Source: Talinum fruticosum
Lineage: Eukaryota > Streptophyta > Magnoliopsida > Caryophyllales > Talinaceae
Direction: 5' to 3'
Assembly: GCA_021018815.1 (NCBI GenBank)
Contig: JAITYX010000007.1
Location: 3,039,001-3,103,000 of the forward strand
Length of the DNA: 64,000 bases
A model generated the notes under the pieces. The model searched no databases. It was not told the DNA's origin and saw only the letters and a list, made by a program, of their open reading frames with translations. Shown here one piece after another: positions 32,480-43,137 of this stretch. The position numbers and the translations under genes were made by a program. Position 1 is the first letter of the stretch, and the number at the start of each line of letters is the position of its first letter.

Positions 32480-33345
32480 TATCATTTAAACACCAATTCT
32501 TTCTTACCGTCCTCTAGATTTATGTTCAATATATGTGCCTTCCTGATGATCAAATCTTAAATACACTTCTTCAAAATGTGCATTCTTATTTTTGATAGAA
32601 ATTCCTAAGGAGAAAGGTGGGGTCTCATTAATAAACGCACTCACATCTTCCCCATCCCCAACAACAATGTGTTTTTTCCTCAAAGAACAATAGACCACTT
32701 CTCATTGGCCACGTCCCCAATGCAGAACACTTATCTTACTTAGGATGCCATAATAAATTGATCTCCTTTATGACCTTTTCTTGTAAGATTGACCATCGTG
32801 AACCTGAACTCATCAACTCGAGCACCATTGTTATTCTCAAGCCATTTGCATCGAAAAATGGGCTCTTGGAAGTCAATATAGTCTAACTCCAACATATCCT
32901 CAATGAATCTATAATACAACATTTTTTCTATAACGAGATTTCTATCATTGGAGCTCAACACATGAAGTGCATGACCCTCTAATGTAACCCCACTATTTTG
33001 CACAAGGTGCTCTTACCGTCTTGCATGTTGGTATCAAAAGAGAATCCGTTGATGTCATACCCATGGTAAGAAATGACTTCCAACCCCGTCCCTCTAGCCA
33101 AGCTAACTAATGTGTGGGAGACATCTTCTTGTGAGTTTACCAATTGGATAGATATTCACTCTTTAAACCGATTGATAAATGAGCGATTTTGTTGAACCAA
33201 TACAAACTTATCATTTCTTCCTCGGTATTATTTCCTAATGAGAGACTTGTGCTCCTCAATGTAGGGTTGCACTTCATCAGTATTTTAAAGGACATAAACA
33301 TGCCAATCTTATTCTCTTTTAATACGGGATATTGCCCGCCATTAA
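32480..33345 (-). pseudogene. TNP2-type CACTA transposase, C-terminal remnant (DUF4218/DUF4216 region)
   Basis: In minus order: EVQPYIEEHKSLIRK near 33275, then NSQEDVSHTLVSLARG and ISYHGYDINGFSFDTNM (33030-33130), the usual joint of DUF4218 and DUF4216. The frame at 32740-33003 reads MLELDYIDFQEPIFRCKWLE and RVDEFRFTMVNLTRKGHKGD, the DUF4216 hallmark. 32504-32698 continues to the C-terminus (KKHIVVGDGEDV). At least three frames are used and stops occur. The catalytic DDE core is missing, so this is a truncated remnant. Confidence 0.85.
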
Positions 33346-33477
33346 CGAGTTAATGTTGGGAAATACCCTGTCTTCAAAGAGAGAAATCTTGGCACATTAA
33401 GATTGTTAAGAGTGAAAATCCTAACTATATTCATTGAGTTTCGGATTCTGAAAAGTGGTATAATAACAAATTATCTT

Positions 33478-33655
33478 TTTTAACAATGGTACCTTGACAA
33501 GAACCATTGTCATAGGACTTTGACCACGTTTATTTCACATTAACCGTTGTCATTTGACTTTAGCATCGGTTCATTGACAAGAATCGTTGTCATAGGACTT
33601 TCTTAAACTACACATATGACAATGATTTTTATGGGCAACTCGTTGTTGAAAGTCC
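33478..33655. repeat. Right subterminal CACTA-type motifs
   Basis: The motifs ACAATGGT, ACCATTGTC, ACCGTTGTC, ATCGTTGTC and GACAATGAT occur in both orientations. They stop near 33655; no terminal CTTGTAGTG follows. Confidence 0.7.
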
Positions 33656-33660
33656 GACTT

Positions 33661-33987
33661 TCTTCATAAATAGATGAGTTTTTCCTCGCTTTTAGCATCT
33701 CATCTTTTAATCCTAGGCCACCTTCATCCACCATTTTCTCTATCATCTTTTCCTCAGTAAAATTATGTATCTATATTTGTTCGTAATCTAGAACTCAATG
33801 AATAGAGTTAGCCAACATGGAATTGACTCGCACCTTATGGAACATTTAGTTTAAGGGGGAGAGAAAGACAATACCATTACAACTATAGATTGAAACATGA
33901 TGGAAGATATTGTTGTCATCACCTTTCTCTCTCTTCACTCCTCCTCACAATTTTTAGTTCCCAAACTTTCTCTCTCTTGCTGTTGTA
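33661..33987. other. Non-coding DNA between the CACTA and Tat/Ogre-like elements
   Basis: No gene; nothing recognisable. Confidence 0.5.
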
Positions 33988-35833
33988 GGAACCATAACCT
34001 GAACCTAATCGGACTTGACCGAACTTCCCCACGAATTTCTTGGCATAGGTTTTGAAAAGTTGGAAAGAATGATTTTAGGGTTTTTAAGATGGTTTTGAAA
34101 TGTGGGGATAAACCTTTTATTAAGATTTTTGAATTAATAAAATTATTTTATTTTAGAATTTATTTTAAGAAGTCACGAGATATTATTTTTTTAATCGAAA
34201 AATAAAGAAAGTAGGCTTTCTATTTCTTCCGTGAGGCTCTAGGGCCAAATTGGTGTGAAAACACCGATTTGGACTCCGAGCCCGCCATCGACCACACACA
34301 GTGCAGCGGCAGCCTGCACCTAGTGGTGGTCGGCGTCAGCCTCAGCCTCGGCCCGGCTTAGCAGATCCAAGTACCCTTTTTCACTACTCAGTCAAAAACA
34401 ACCTAGAAGAGAAATAAGGCAAAAGAGGAGTCGTCGATCGCTGTAAGAGAGAAAAACTAACAAACACATAAAAGTAAAAATTTTCTCTCTCGATCTTAAT
34501 ATGGGAAAACTAAGACCGGAAAGGGTTAAAAATTGACTCCATCGATCTTTGAACCGATAATTGAATTTGGGGGCGAGGGTACGAAATGTAGGAATAAACC
34601 CTTTCGTTTCGCCCATCCGAAGACGACCATTACTAGTAGTGAATTAAAATAATGCAACAAAAGTAAGCAAGCAACATGTGACGAGAATTAAAAGCAACCA
34701 AGCATACTAAAAGAAAACTATAAAGGCAAAAGTAAAGGAAAGTGGTAAAGAAAACTAAACGAAAAGAAAAGAAAGCGGAAAATAAAAAGATTACATTGGG
34801 CGGGGAGGAATTAAAATGACACATCTCGACTCCACAATACAAAAGAGATAAAGACATAAAAATAAATAATTAAATCGTTGAAGATCGAATCTGCTCTCTC
34901 GAGTTGTCCCACCTGTTAATTTGAATCTCGAATCTGGATCGATTGATGTGACTAGTGGTGAATTGAAGAGGCTTTTTGTCGAGTATTTTGTGGAGATAGG
35001 TAGGTAGATGTGTGATTGATGGAGGCCTCGGGTTCGGATGTTGTAGGAGTGAGGAATAGAATATGAGTTGGCTGAAAAGGGACCAAGAGATCAAAATAAA
35101 GAATGGAGTATTTAGTACCTCTTCTACGAATTTTAGTAGAGTAACATTAATGGATGAGCCATTCCGTGAATGAGAGCCAAGACTCTCTATTCATAGGGAG
35201 ATGTTAGGTCAAGGAAATGACCTACGGTTAGCTCAGCCAGCACTGCCTAAAAGTAGCAAAGAAAACCGAGGCCAAGATATTGAAAAGATTGAACCGGATA
35301 AATGAAGGATAAAACCGGGTTCACGATGCCGATCACCAAGGGATTTCTAGGGTTTCATGCCCTAGTCTCGTTACCAAGGGAGTCTCCGGGACAAAACACT
35401 ACGTTTCACTTAAAATTCCGGGTTGTAGGCGTCGGCCATAATAACTTTCCAAAAATGGAAAGTTTCTATTTTTAACGAGTTTCTATATTTGGGAGGTTTC
35501 TAACATTGTCTTGAGGTCTTCAACACCTTGTCCGGTTGTACCGAAGTGAAAAAAATGTTCTAAGCCCGGAATTTCCCGGTACGTGGCACTCGGACTTCCA
35601 TTGTCTCCGGAGGCTTGGTTCGATCTTGGACCGTCCGAAAGAAAAGGGGATTTGTTTGATCGATCCAAGACAAAAAGGTTATTTATGTGGTGTTGGGGGT
35701 TCTTTGTGGTTTATTGGCTTTCGTCGCATCAATCAAACACAATCCGTGATCCAAATCCTCAAATAGGACTCAAGATTTTATCATCGAGCTAATAAACAAA
35801 TAAAATAGAAAAGGGTACTTACGAGTGTCTACA
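33988..35833 (-). repeat. 3' LTR of the Tat/Ogre-like element
   Basis: On the minus strand it starts TGTAGACACTCGTAAGTACC at 35833 and ends near 33988. Only its last 517 bp have a partner (41645-42270), because the other LTR is truncated; a deletion of about 75 bp separates them. Short frames inside it (such as 34392-35094 and 35483-35792) are not genes. Confidence 0.65.
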
Positions 35834-35850
35834 GTTAGCCCCCACTTTGA
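35834..35850 (-). promoter_or_regulatory. Polypurine tract of the Tat/Ogre-like element
   Basis: The minus strand reads TCAAAGTGGGGGCTAAC directly before TGTAGACACTC. The tract at 62531-62546 is the same type. Confidence 0.8.
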
Positions 35851-37566
35851 CCGAGCCTCGAAAAATGAAGGTCAAAGAAGACACTAAAGGGTACTTACCT
35901 TGTGTTGTGTCGGATGCCGATTGAATTGATGCGTCCGAAATTAGGTACGTTGGGGCTTGAACTCTTAATAGAGGGGCCTAGACTTGACTAGCGGTGCTCG
36001 AAGTCCGAGTTGTTGATTCGTAAACTTGGTTACTTAGAGACCTAAAGCTCGGATTGGTGTGCTTAAACTTGACCATCTAGTTAGTTTAAAGCTTAGCGAG
36101 GAGCTTGAACTTGACTCGGGTAGTAAAGTCTAAAGTCCAACTGGGGTGCGTGAATTTGATCGCTTCTTGGATCTAAAGCTCGACCGGGTGTCATGAGCTT
36201 GGCCCGATCAATGTCCCGAACCTCGGATGAGAGGTCTAAACTTGACCATTCTTGGTCCGAAGCCCGGCTGAAACTTTGTGCACTAACAGCTTTATTAGCT
36301 TATAATCGAATGTAAATAGTTTCAAGTGTTACTCGCAGATAATTTGTAACCGGATCACGTTTCCTTGACTCAATCCTAGGGAGATCCTCATGTCTTGGAG
36401 GGGTGTGTAAACCTTGACCGCTATTGGGCCCGAAGCTCAATGAGGGATTGATGTCCGAACCTTGACCGCTACTAGGCCCGAAGCTCGATGCGCTTATGTC
36501 CGAACGTTGATCGCCGCTCCGCCCGAAGCTTGATTGAGGTGTGTTCGAACCTTGATCGTCGTTGGGTTTGAAGCTTGACTAAGTTGTGCCTAAACCTTAA
36601 CTCGCTGCTGGGTCCGAAGCTCGACTTCTATCCACTTTCGTCCGAATAACGAATGATGCTTATCTTTATGTAGAAATTCTTGCCTAGACTTGGTCGTTGG
36701 ATGACTTGAAGTCCGCTTGCTTAAAAATATGATGTTCCATGAGGTGATGTGCCTCATTTGAAATTTGAGCTTTTAGTTTGTGCGCTAATAGCTCCTTTGT
36801 AAGGTAGACGATTTGTGTCTTCCTCCGAGTATTCTTAGATTTGTTGTGGTTGTATAACCGTTTTGATCTTGAGCCCCCACGTTCTTCATGGGTGCTTGTG
36901 TCTAGCTTTTCTTGAATATTTGAGAGTTGACTAGCTTTGATTAATTGATGGCATGGAAGATCCTCTTTGAAGGTGATGGTGCTGGTGACCTCCTCGATGC
37001 TAACTTGATGCTTATGCTCGCTTGATTGAATAATTTCTTATAGGGTGCTTTGTTATTTAATTTTTGTATTTTTCAAGAGTTTGACTCATGCAAAAGGGAT
37101 GAATACAAGACTCTATTCTAAAAACAAATGCATTCTTTTATTAAGATGATGCAAAAAGTTTAAAAAGACAAAGAGACAATTGCACTTTAGCCACACTCCG
37201 CAAAGTAAAGCCTAAATAAGGGTAGGTTGCTCGAACTCGATGTTGTGATGTATTACTCGTTGGTGGTGACCGTGAACCCGATGGTTTGGTGCTGAATCAA
37301 ATTGGCATGCTTCTTGACGATTCGTTTCTCTATTATTTTATGCTTCTTTGGATAGGGAAATGTGGCTTTTGGATTTGGGAAATTGGAAATGCGAATTGGA
37401 AATTGGGGTCAAGATTAGTATTTGGGCCGGACCTCATGGGCTTCCTACGTATCCTCTAGAGCGAAAATCACGCCTTCGTAGTTCAAAAAGGAAGGTAGTT
37501 ATTTAGGTTTGGTTTTTTATTTTTTCATTGGAAAGTAGGAAAAGGAAATAGACATACAATGTATAT
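35851..37566 (-). other. Non-coding internal region with degenerate repeats
   Basis: No pol domain could be read in any frame. From 35940 to 36640 an imperfect repeat of about 55-65 bp recurs (CTTGACCGCTA, GGGCCCGAAGCTC variants), about ten copies. 36650-37566 holds nothing I recognise. Confidence 0.6.
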
Positions 37567-38997
37567 TGAAGGTTTGCTCTTGGAGAGACTAAGTCACCCT
37601 AAAGGGGGTGAATGGGGTGATGAAGAAATTTAAATAAAATTGAACTCTTTTTGCACGGATCTTAGTAAAAACAGCATTCTAAGTCTAGATTGGAATCGAA
37701 AGATAAACACACGTAAGTACGTGGAAACCCTCCCGGGCGGAAAACCACGTACAGTGCTAATCCAAGCACTAAGTCAAATCCATTAATTGAATCCTCAATT
37801 ACATATGACCGACTCTAACCGTAATTACTCCCTTAGACAATTCCTTACAAGATTTTCCTAGTCTCGTAACTTCCCTTATCTCGATTTAGTACTTTTTGAT
37901 TGAGTTAACTCGTATAATTAGGGACAATTGAGCTGAGTTAACCCTTACAGCTCAGCCAAGAGACTTACCAAGAAAGTATGAAAAGAATGTAACTCGATTA
38001 CAAGACTTTCTTTACAACTCAAAAATATGAAATACGAGTTGGAGCTGTAAGTAGAAGATTAAGTGAGTATGAGACTAGCAGTTGGTTCTACAATAAATTC
38101 GGCAACCTTTAATTTTTGCAAAGTGGCTTCTATTTATAAACATCCAGGCAGTAATGACTGTTGAGTCTTGTTTCCGGACCGAAATATTCATTAGTCGTTG
38201 TAATCGCTATTTTGAGTCACTCGAAGAGATCTCGCTAGGATGTGAACGTTGTGCAACGGCTCTTGACTCGTAAGATGGTCCAATTAACTGGTAGTGATTG
38301 AAAATTGAGGTGGAAACAACCGTTAGGCCTAGAGTTGGAGTTTTCCGGTTTTGGAAATAAACAACCCTAACATGGTGTTCTGAGCCATGTCCAAAAATAT
38401 CTAATTTTTGTCTGTTGGTGTTTTACTGATAGAAGCTCGGATGCTTTTGTATTTCAAAAATAGATTATCCTTGTTTGAATAACCTACAAAATAAAATCAC
38501 ATTGGTTCTCAAAATATAAAATACTTTGGTCCAATATTAGGCACCGATAAAAATTAAATCGTAGTAATTCAGTGCTTAATTATCTTTGGCCTAAAAAATG
38601 GAATTTTCCGAGTCTAATATCCATTAAGTTCAGATTCCATCTTAAGTAAATCCTTAAAAGATCAAGTTTGAAATTAAATCAACAATAACCATGAACTTGA
38701 TTTAATCAAATAATTCTCCAAGAAATCAACTCGACCTAGAATAGAGAATTAGCATTGTAATTCATTTTAACTTGAAGTGCAAAGTCGGTGCTCGTAATAA
38801 AAGAGTTAGAGAAATTATTTGAACATGCGACGCTTCGAATTATGTATGAGTGGGTCGAAGCGCAAATAAAAATATGCAATGAAGTGCTTTCTAAGCCAAT
38901 CAAAATAGATCGAAAACTTAGATACGAGTTTTTATAAGGCTCAAAATGACTTCGAATCAAAACTTAAGAGAGATAGAGAGTTATACCCGAGGCTTCA
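37567..38997 (-). mobile_element. Solo LTR of a SIRE-type copia element
   Basis: It is homologous along its length to the SIRE LTRs at 48705 and 58016: TGAAGGTTTGCTC start, GTGGAAACCCTCCCGGGCGG, GCTAATCCAAGCAC, CTTCTATTTATA, and GAATAACCTACAAAA. It ends GGCTTCA at 38997. It is 1431 bp against 1600. The minus-strand TATA box lies at 38131-38138. Flanks TATAT (37562-37566) and AATAT (38998-39002) match at 4 of 5. No PPT or internal sequence adjoins, so recombination left a solo LTR. Confidence 0.85.
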
Positions 38998-39830
38998 AAT
39001 ATGGAAAAGGGAAATGGACAAAGAACAAATATGAAAGGCAAATGCGCTCTTTATTGGTATCCTTGATGAGTAGTGGGCTTATTGGATGACCTTCTAGGTA
39101 GATGTCTCTTCCTCTTCTTTGAGCATGCCAAAGATCTCCGAGTGTTTTGAAGTCCATGATGGGCAAGTGCTTCAAGTGTTGATGATATGTAGGCTTCGGG
39201 TTCTTAATGATGATTTTAACTTTATCCTTTTCGGTGGTCAATCGACCATGTGGGCAGCCCTCGCCCTCCAACGAGTTGGCAAATGAGTGAAGTTCTCCTC
39301 GTCTTCTTGCTTGATTAACTCTAAGTCTCGAAAAGTGACTGGTAGATAGAAACTCCTTGCATAGATAAGTCTAGTTGGTGACCTTGCATGGGTTGATGGC
39401 ATTGTACCATTTCATTACATCAGTATTAAAGTCCACGGGAAGATGACGTGATAAGTATCTTCCATAATGTTTTTAAGAGTCATTGCTCCTAAAAAGTTGC
39501 GAACATGATGATAGGGATTCTCGAACCTCTAAGCTTAATATCGTGCACGGTAAACTTAGGGGTAGTTTCCTTTAGGGATTGAAGTGAATCCCGGGCCCGA
39601 TAGTAATTATTGAACATTGATGACTCTCGCAAAGATCTTCTCTATTTGATCTACTCGTGGATCCGACCGAGGTTGGGGTTCGTGGCGGGATTCTCTTTCT
39701 CCAGCTTCTTTGTTTATGAGATTGAGGGTTTCTGCTATTGACTCAATCTTCTTATCCCGAGCCTCAATCATGGCTTCTACTTTAGCAACAAACTCTTTGA
39801 TCAAGGTCATGATAGGGTTTGCTTTGGCTG
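38998..39830 (-). pseudogene. Tat/Ogre-like gag remnant
   Basis: In minus order: 39607-39810 (MTLIKEFVAKVEAMIEARDK), a helical N-terminal part. Then, over several frames, PKFTVHDIKLRG, ENPYHHVRNFLGAMTL, MKWYNAINPCKVTN and YLCKEFLSTSHFSRL, matching the retrotransposon gag core pattern with W-Y-x-x-L/I and F-x-x-x-F. 38981-39271 continues (EKDKVKIIIKNPKPTYHQHL). At least four frame changes and several stops occur. The solo LTR cuts the downstream side. It is far from translatable. Confidence 0.65.
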
Positions 39831-40249
39831 GTTGGCCATTTTCGAAGGATTAGGCTTTGACCACGGGCGGTGCACCGGTGTTACTAGTCAAGGTATTGGA
39901 CGTACCGATGTGGTATGTACTAATGTGGGACGTATCGGTGTTAATCGTATTGGTGTTGAAGTAAATTTCTTACTTCTTAGACGCTTCGTGCTAGCATTCC
40001 TAATTTGCATAGGATTTCCTATCCTATATCCCAAAAGAGTACTCCCGTGATTGACTCGTGGAAGAATTTTTATGGGAGATGGGGCTTAAGTGCTTAACCC
40101 GAGGAAGAATGATCCTAGGAGAAAAGAAAATGATATGCTATTTTATTTGGATGCACATAAAAGGATGCGAATCAAATGGAATGTATGCAACGATGCGCAT
40201 GGCTTAATCTGGGATGATTCTATGATTTGGCTAATGCATAACTTAAATG
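39831..40249. other. Non-coding spacer between gag remnant and minisatellite
   Basis: It holds a short repeat of ATTGGTGT / GTACCGATGTGG type near 39880-39950. The 72-codon + frame here has no recognisable features. Confidence 0.45.
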
Positions 40250-41010
40250 CATAGCTGATTATTCCTAATGAAAGATGAATTTGTTTTAGCTAAATGAGAA
40301 ATGGAAGACTTTCCTAATTTGAGATGAATTTTATTTTGGCTAATGCAAAATGGAATGAATGAACTCACTTTAATTGAGATGATCAATTTTATTTTTGCTA
40401 ATCCGAAAATGAAATGAATGGATTCCCTTAATTTGAGATGTATTTTAATTTTGGTTAATGCAAAAATGAGATGTGAACTCACCTTAATTGAGATGAAATT
40501 TATTTTGGCTAATGTAAAAATAAAATGCGGACTCACCTTAATTGAGATGAAATTTATTTTGGCTAATGCAAAAATAAAATGCGGACTCACCTTAATTGAG
40601 ATGAAATTTTTTTGGCTAATGCAAAAATTAAATGCGCATTCACCTTAGTTGGGATGAAATTTGTTTTGGTTAATGCAAAAATAAAATGACTGGACTCACT
40701 TAAATTGAGATGATTTTAATTTGGCTAATGCAAAATGAAATAAACAGACTCATCTTAATTGAGATAATTTTATTTTTGCTAATGCGAAAATAAAATGGAT
40801 AGACTCACCTAATTTGAGATAAAATTTATTTTGGCTAATGCGAAAATGAAATGAATGGACTCACCTACCTTGAGATAATTTTGACTTTGGCTAGATGCAA
40901 AAAGAAATACAAATATGGACTCACCTATTTGAGATGAAATTTATTTTCGGCTAAAAGCACTCACCTAACTTGGGATGAAATTTATTTTTGGCTAATACAA
41001 ATAAGAAATG
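40250..41010. repeat. 54-bp minisatellite, about 13 copies
   Basis: The unit reads ACTCACCTTAATTGAGATGA, AATTTATTTTGGCTAATGC, AAAAATAAAATG. The best-kept copies are near 40479, 40533 and 40587, exactly 54 bp apart; outer copies are diverged. A + and a - frame run through it because the period is a multiple of three (18 codons). It lies between the 5' LTR and gag of the Tat/Ogre-like element. Confidence 0.88.
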
Positions 41011-41625
41011 CAATTATTGGATCGACCTAAGAAGGGAAGGAAATTTTTGACTTCCGGCTAAAATGCACAAAATTGACTCGACTCAAAGTTTTATTTTGAT
41101 TTTTATTTTTGCACCAATGCAAGGATTACTCAGCGCTTCTCACATATCCACAAAGGCTCACAAGTAGAAGATTAAATCTAAAAAATAAACACACTCATCC
41201 AAGCATGCAAATGAAGAGGGGGACCACCTAATAGTCAAAAGTTATACTGGTCAAAAGAGGTTTAGACTTGATAAGATACATAGTGACTCATAATCCGAGG
41301 ATTTGGTCTTCCGTGTGGGGCATGGCAAGAGAAAGTCTAGAATCCTCGATACCTATCGGTGAACCAAGCAGTTTGAACTAAGAACGCGTGCTACAGGGAA
41401 AAGGTACCGTTTCAATTGGCAATCAAGCCTCAATTGGGCCCGCCTGCATTCGGTGGGAGCCTCTTACTCGAAGGGTTAAGCGGGGGTAAAACAAATTTTT
41501 CCTAGGGGTCCAAAACAAGTAATAAACTATATTCAAAGGTTGTTAGATGCAGGATGTCTAATGCAAGCACATCATTAAAATTCAATACTCAAATTTTCAA
41601 GTTTTTCCATCTTAATAAAAATTTA
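41011..41625. other. Leader region between the PBS and the minisatellite
   Basis: No gene. Untranslated leader of the Tat/Ogre-like element by position. Confidence 0.45.
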
Positions 41626-41643
41626 CCCTCGGCGGGGTCGCCA
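41626..41643 (-). promoter_or_regulatory. Primer binding site of the Tat/Ogre-like element
   Basis: The minus strand reads TGGCGACCCCGCCGAGGG just inside the LTR. It resembles the TGGCGACTCCGCTGGGGA-type site of plant Ogre-like elements, which I recall as tRNA-Arg primed. Confidence 0.65.
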
Positions 41644-41644
41644 T

Positions 41645-42270
41645 CAGTAAGAACCACGGCCGAATCGACCGAGCTTCCCCACGAAGTGATTGGTGTAGGT
41701 TTTGGAAAGCTTTTGATTTTTGAAGATAGAAGATAATTTTTGAAATTGGGGATTAACCTTTTATTAATATTTTCGAGTTTTTTTGGTAAGAAATTTAGGT
41801 GTGCATTTCATTACCAACTCGTGAGATTTCCGAGTTTTATCAAATTTGATTTAAATGGTGACTTTTATTAATTATTTTATTTTTAACATTATTTAAGAAG
41901 TCCCGGGATATTATTTGTTAACCGAAAAATTAAAAAAAAAAGGTTTCTGTTTCATCCGTGAGGGTCTAGGGACAAACTAGTGTGAAAACACCAGCTTGTA
42001 CCCAAGCTCGCTACTAACCACATGGTGCAGGCGGTAGCCTCGCACCTAGTGGTGGCCGGTGCTGGCCAGAGGCTAAGGCCGAGACAGTCAGCCTCGGCCT
42101 TTGGCCCGACTTAGCATATTCAGCACCCTTTTTCACTGTTCGTAAAAAAATCAATTGGGAAGCAGATTGGAAGAGAAATAAAACAAACGACGAGTCGCCA
42201 AGTCAGCTTTTAAGAAAGAAAAACTAACAAAAACATAAAAATAAAAATTTTCTCTCTCGATCTTAGTATG
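41645..42270 (-). repeat. 5' LTR of the Tat/Ogre-like element, truncated
   Basis: It aligns with 33988-34504 in the same orientation; homology stops abruptly after GATCTTAGTATGG at about 42270. The U3 part and the TGTAGACACTC start are missing. Confidence 0.75.
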
Positions 42271-43137
42271 GACCATATAGTATTAGTTAAGTGGGTTGAA
42301 TCAGCTTTATAAGCATAAAGTAAGGGAGCAAGTGATACACTTGCAGATTATATACTAGGTCGATTCACTATTATGAATGGAATAAGGACGTGGAAACATT
42401 GATGTATGGTTATCGTTAAAAGAGGATGAGCGGTTTGATATGTATGATACACCTATATACAAGTTGATACCCGAGTTCCAAAGGTGATATGATTGATCTA
42501 GATATGTAAAAGTTCTCCCTATTGTAAATATTTATGTAAAAATATTTTTAGTTTTTCTTTTTCCATCTTCCTTTCTTTACTTCCTAGGTTTTATGGATAT
42601 ATCTCGCTATAAACCTTCACGAGACCTTACTCGTCCACTTGGGCTACCAAGGGGTTTAAAGGCCTTGTTGCACACACTAATGCAATCGTCATTCCTACGG
42701 AAGTGAGTTATGCTTTTCTTTTATTTTCTTCTTTCTAGTTCTTATTTTACCTTAGGACGAACAAAATCTAAGTGTGAGGGTATTTGTTGAGTCCACAATT
42801 ATAATATTTTTAATACATATTTACATCTTATATTGTTCGTAATAATTATAAAATTAGAAATTTCAGTTTAATTTGTTTTATTTTCATAGAGAGTGCGAAA
42901 AATATCCAAGAAATAATAAGAAAAGTCAAAGATCGAAGAATTCAGTTGTCCATTTGAAGTTGACCCAAACCGAGAGTCATCGACTCAAAAATGGGCTGGA
43001 GCATGCTGCGCACGTGACCTCTTGCCCCCGATTTGAAGAACTTTTTTCCCCTCTTCTTCCTCTACACCTCTTTTTTCCCCCTCAAAACCCTAACTCCATC
43101 TTCATCTCTCTCTCTCTTTTTCCTTGGCCCTCACACC
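42271..43137 (+). mobile_element. Probable gypsy 3' end and LTR start, left of the hAT insertion
   Basis: 42760-42790 reads GGACGAACAAAATCTAAGTG then TGAGGGTATTTGTTGAG, like the end of a gypsy (Athila/Tat) internal region followed by an LTR. After it come AT-rich DNA and a CCCTAACTCC / CTCTCTCT stretch typical of LTR leaders. The segment continues at 47495 across the hAT insertion. No domain was found, so this call rests on context. Confidence 0.35.

Larger units (their letters stand above)
26546..33660 (-). mobile_element. En/Spm (CACTA) transposon complex, genes on the minus strand
   Basis: The left end is CACTACAAG, typical of CACTA elements. Many copies of an ACAACGGTT-type motif in both orientations follow, the subterminal repeats to which TNPA binds. 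Inside are minus-strand remnants of ORF2 (Transposase_24, then Ulp1-like protease) and of a TNP2 transposase C-terminus. Subterminal motifs recur at 31990-32340 and 33478-33650. I could not find the opposite CTTGTAGTG terminus. This is one rearranged element or two abutting ones. Confidence 0.8.
33988..42270 (-). mobile_element. Tat/Ogre-like Ty3/gypsy element, minus strand, degenerate
   Basis: Left and right blocks (33988-34504 and 41645-42270) are homologous, sharing ACTTCCCCACGAA, GTGTGAAAACACC, CACCTAGTGGTGG and TTTTCTCTCTCGATCTTA. On the minus strand a purine tract and TGTAGACACTC start mark the 3' LTR at 35833. A TGGCGACCCCGCC-type PBS lies beside the right LTR. Between are a gag remnant, a minisatellite and a repeat field, but no pol, so it resembles a large derivative lacking pol. 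The 5' LTR is truncated at 42270 and no TSD can be tested. Confidence 0.75.

Noticed and set aside
34392..35792. Several 60-76 codon frames
   Set aside because: All lie within the Tat/Ogre-like LTR, on both strands, with no recognisable motif.
40243..40648. Repetitive 76-115 codon frames on both strands
   Set aside because: They follow from a 54-bp repeat with no stops, not from selection for protein.
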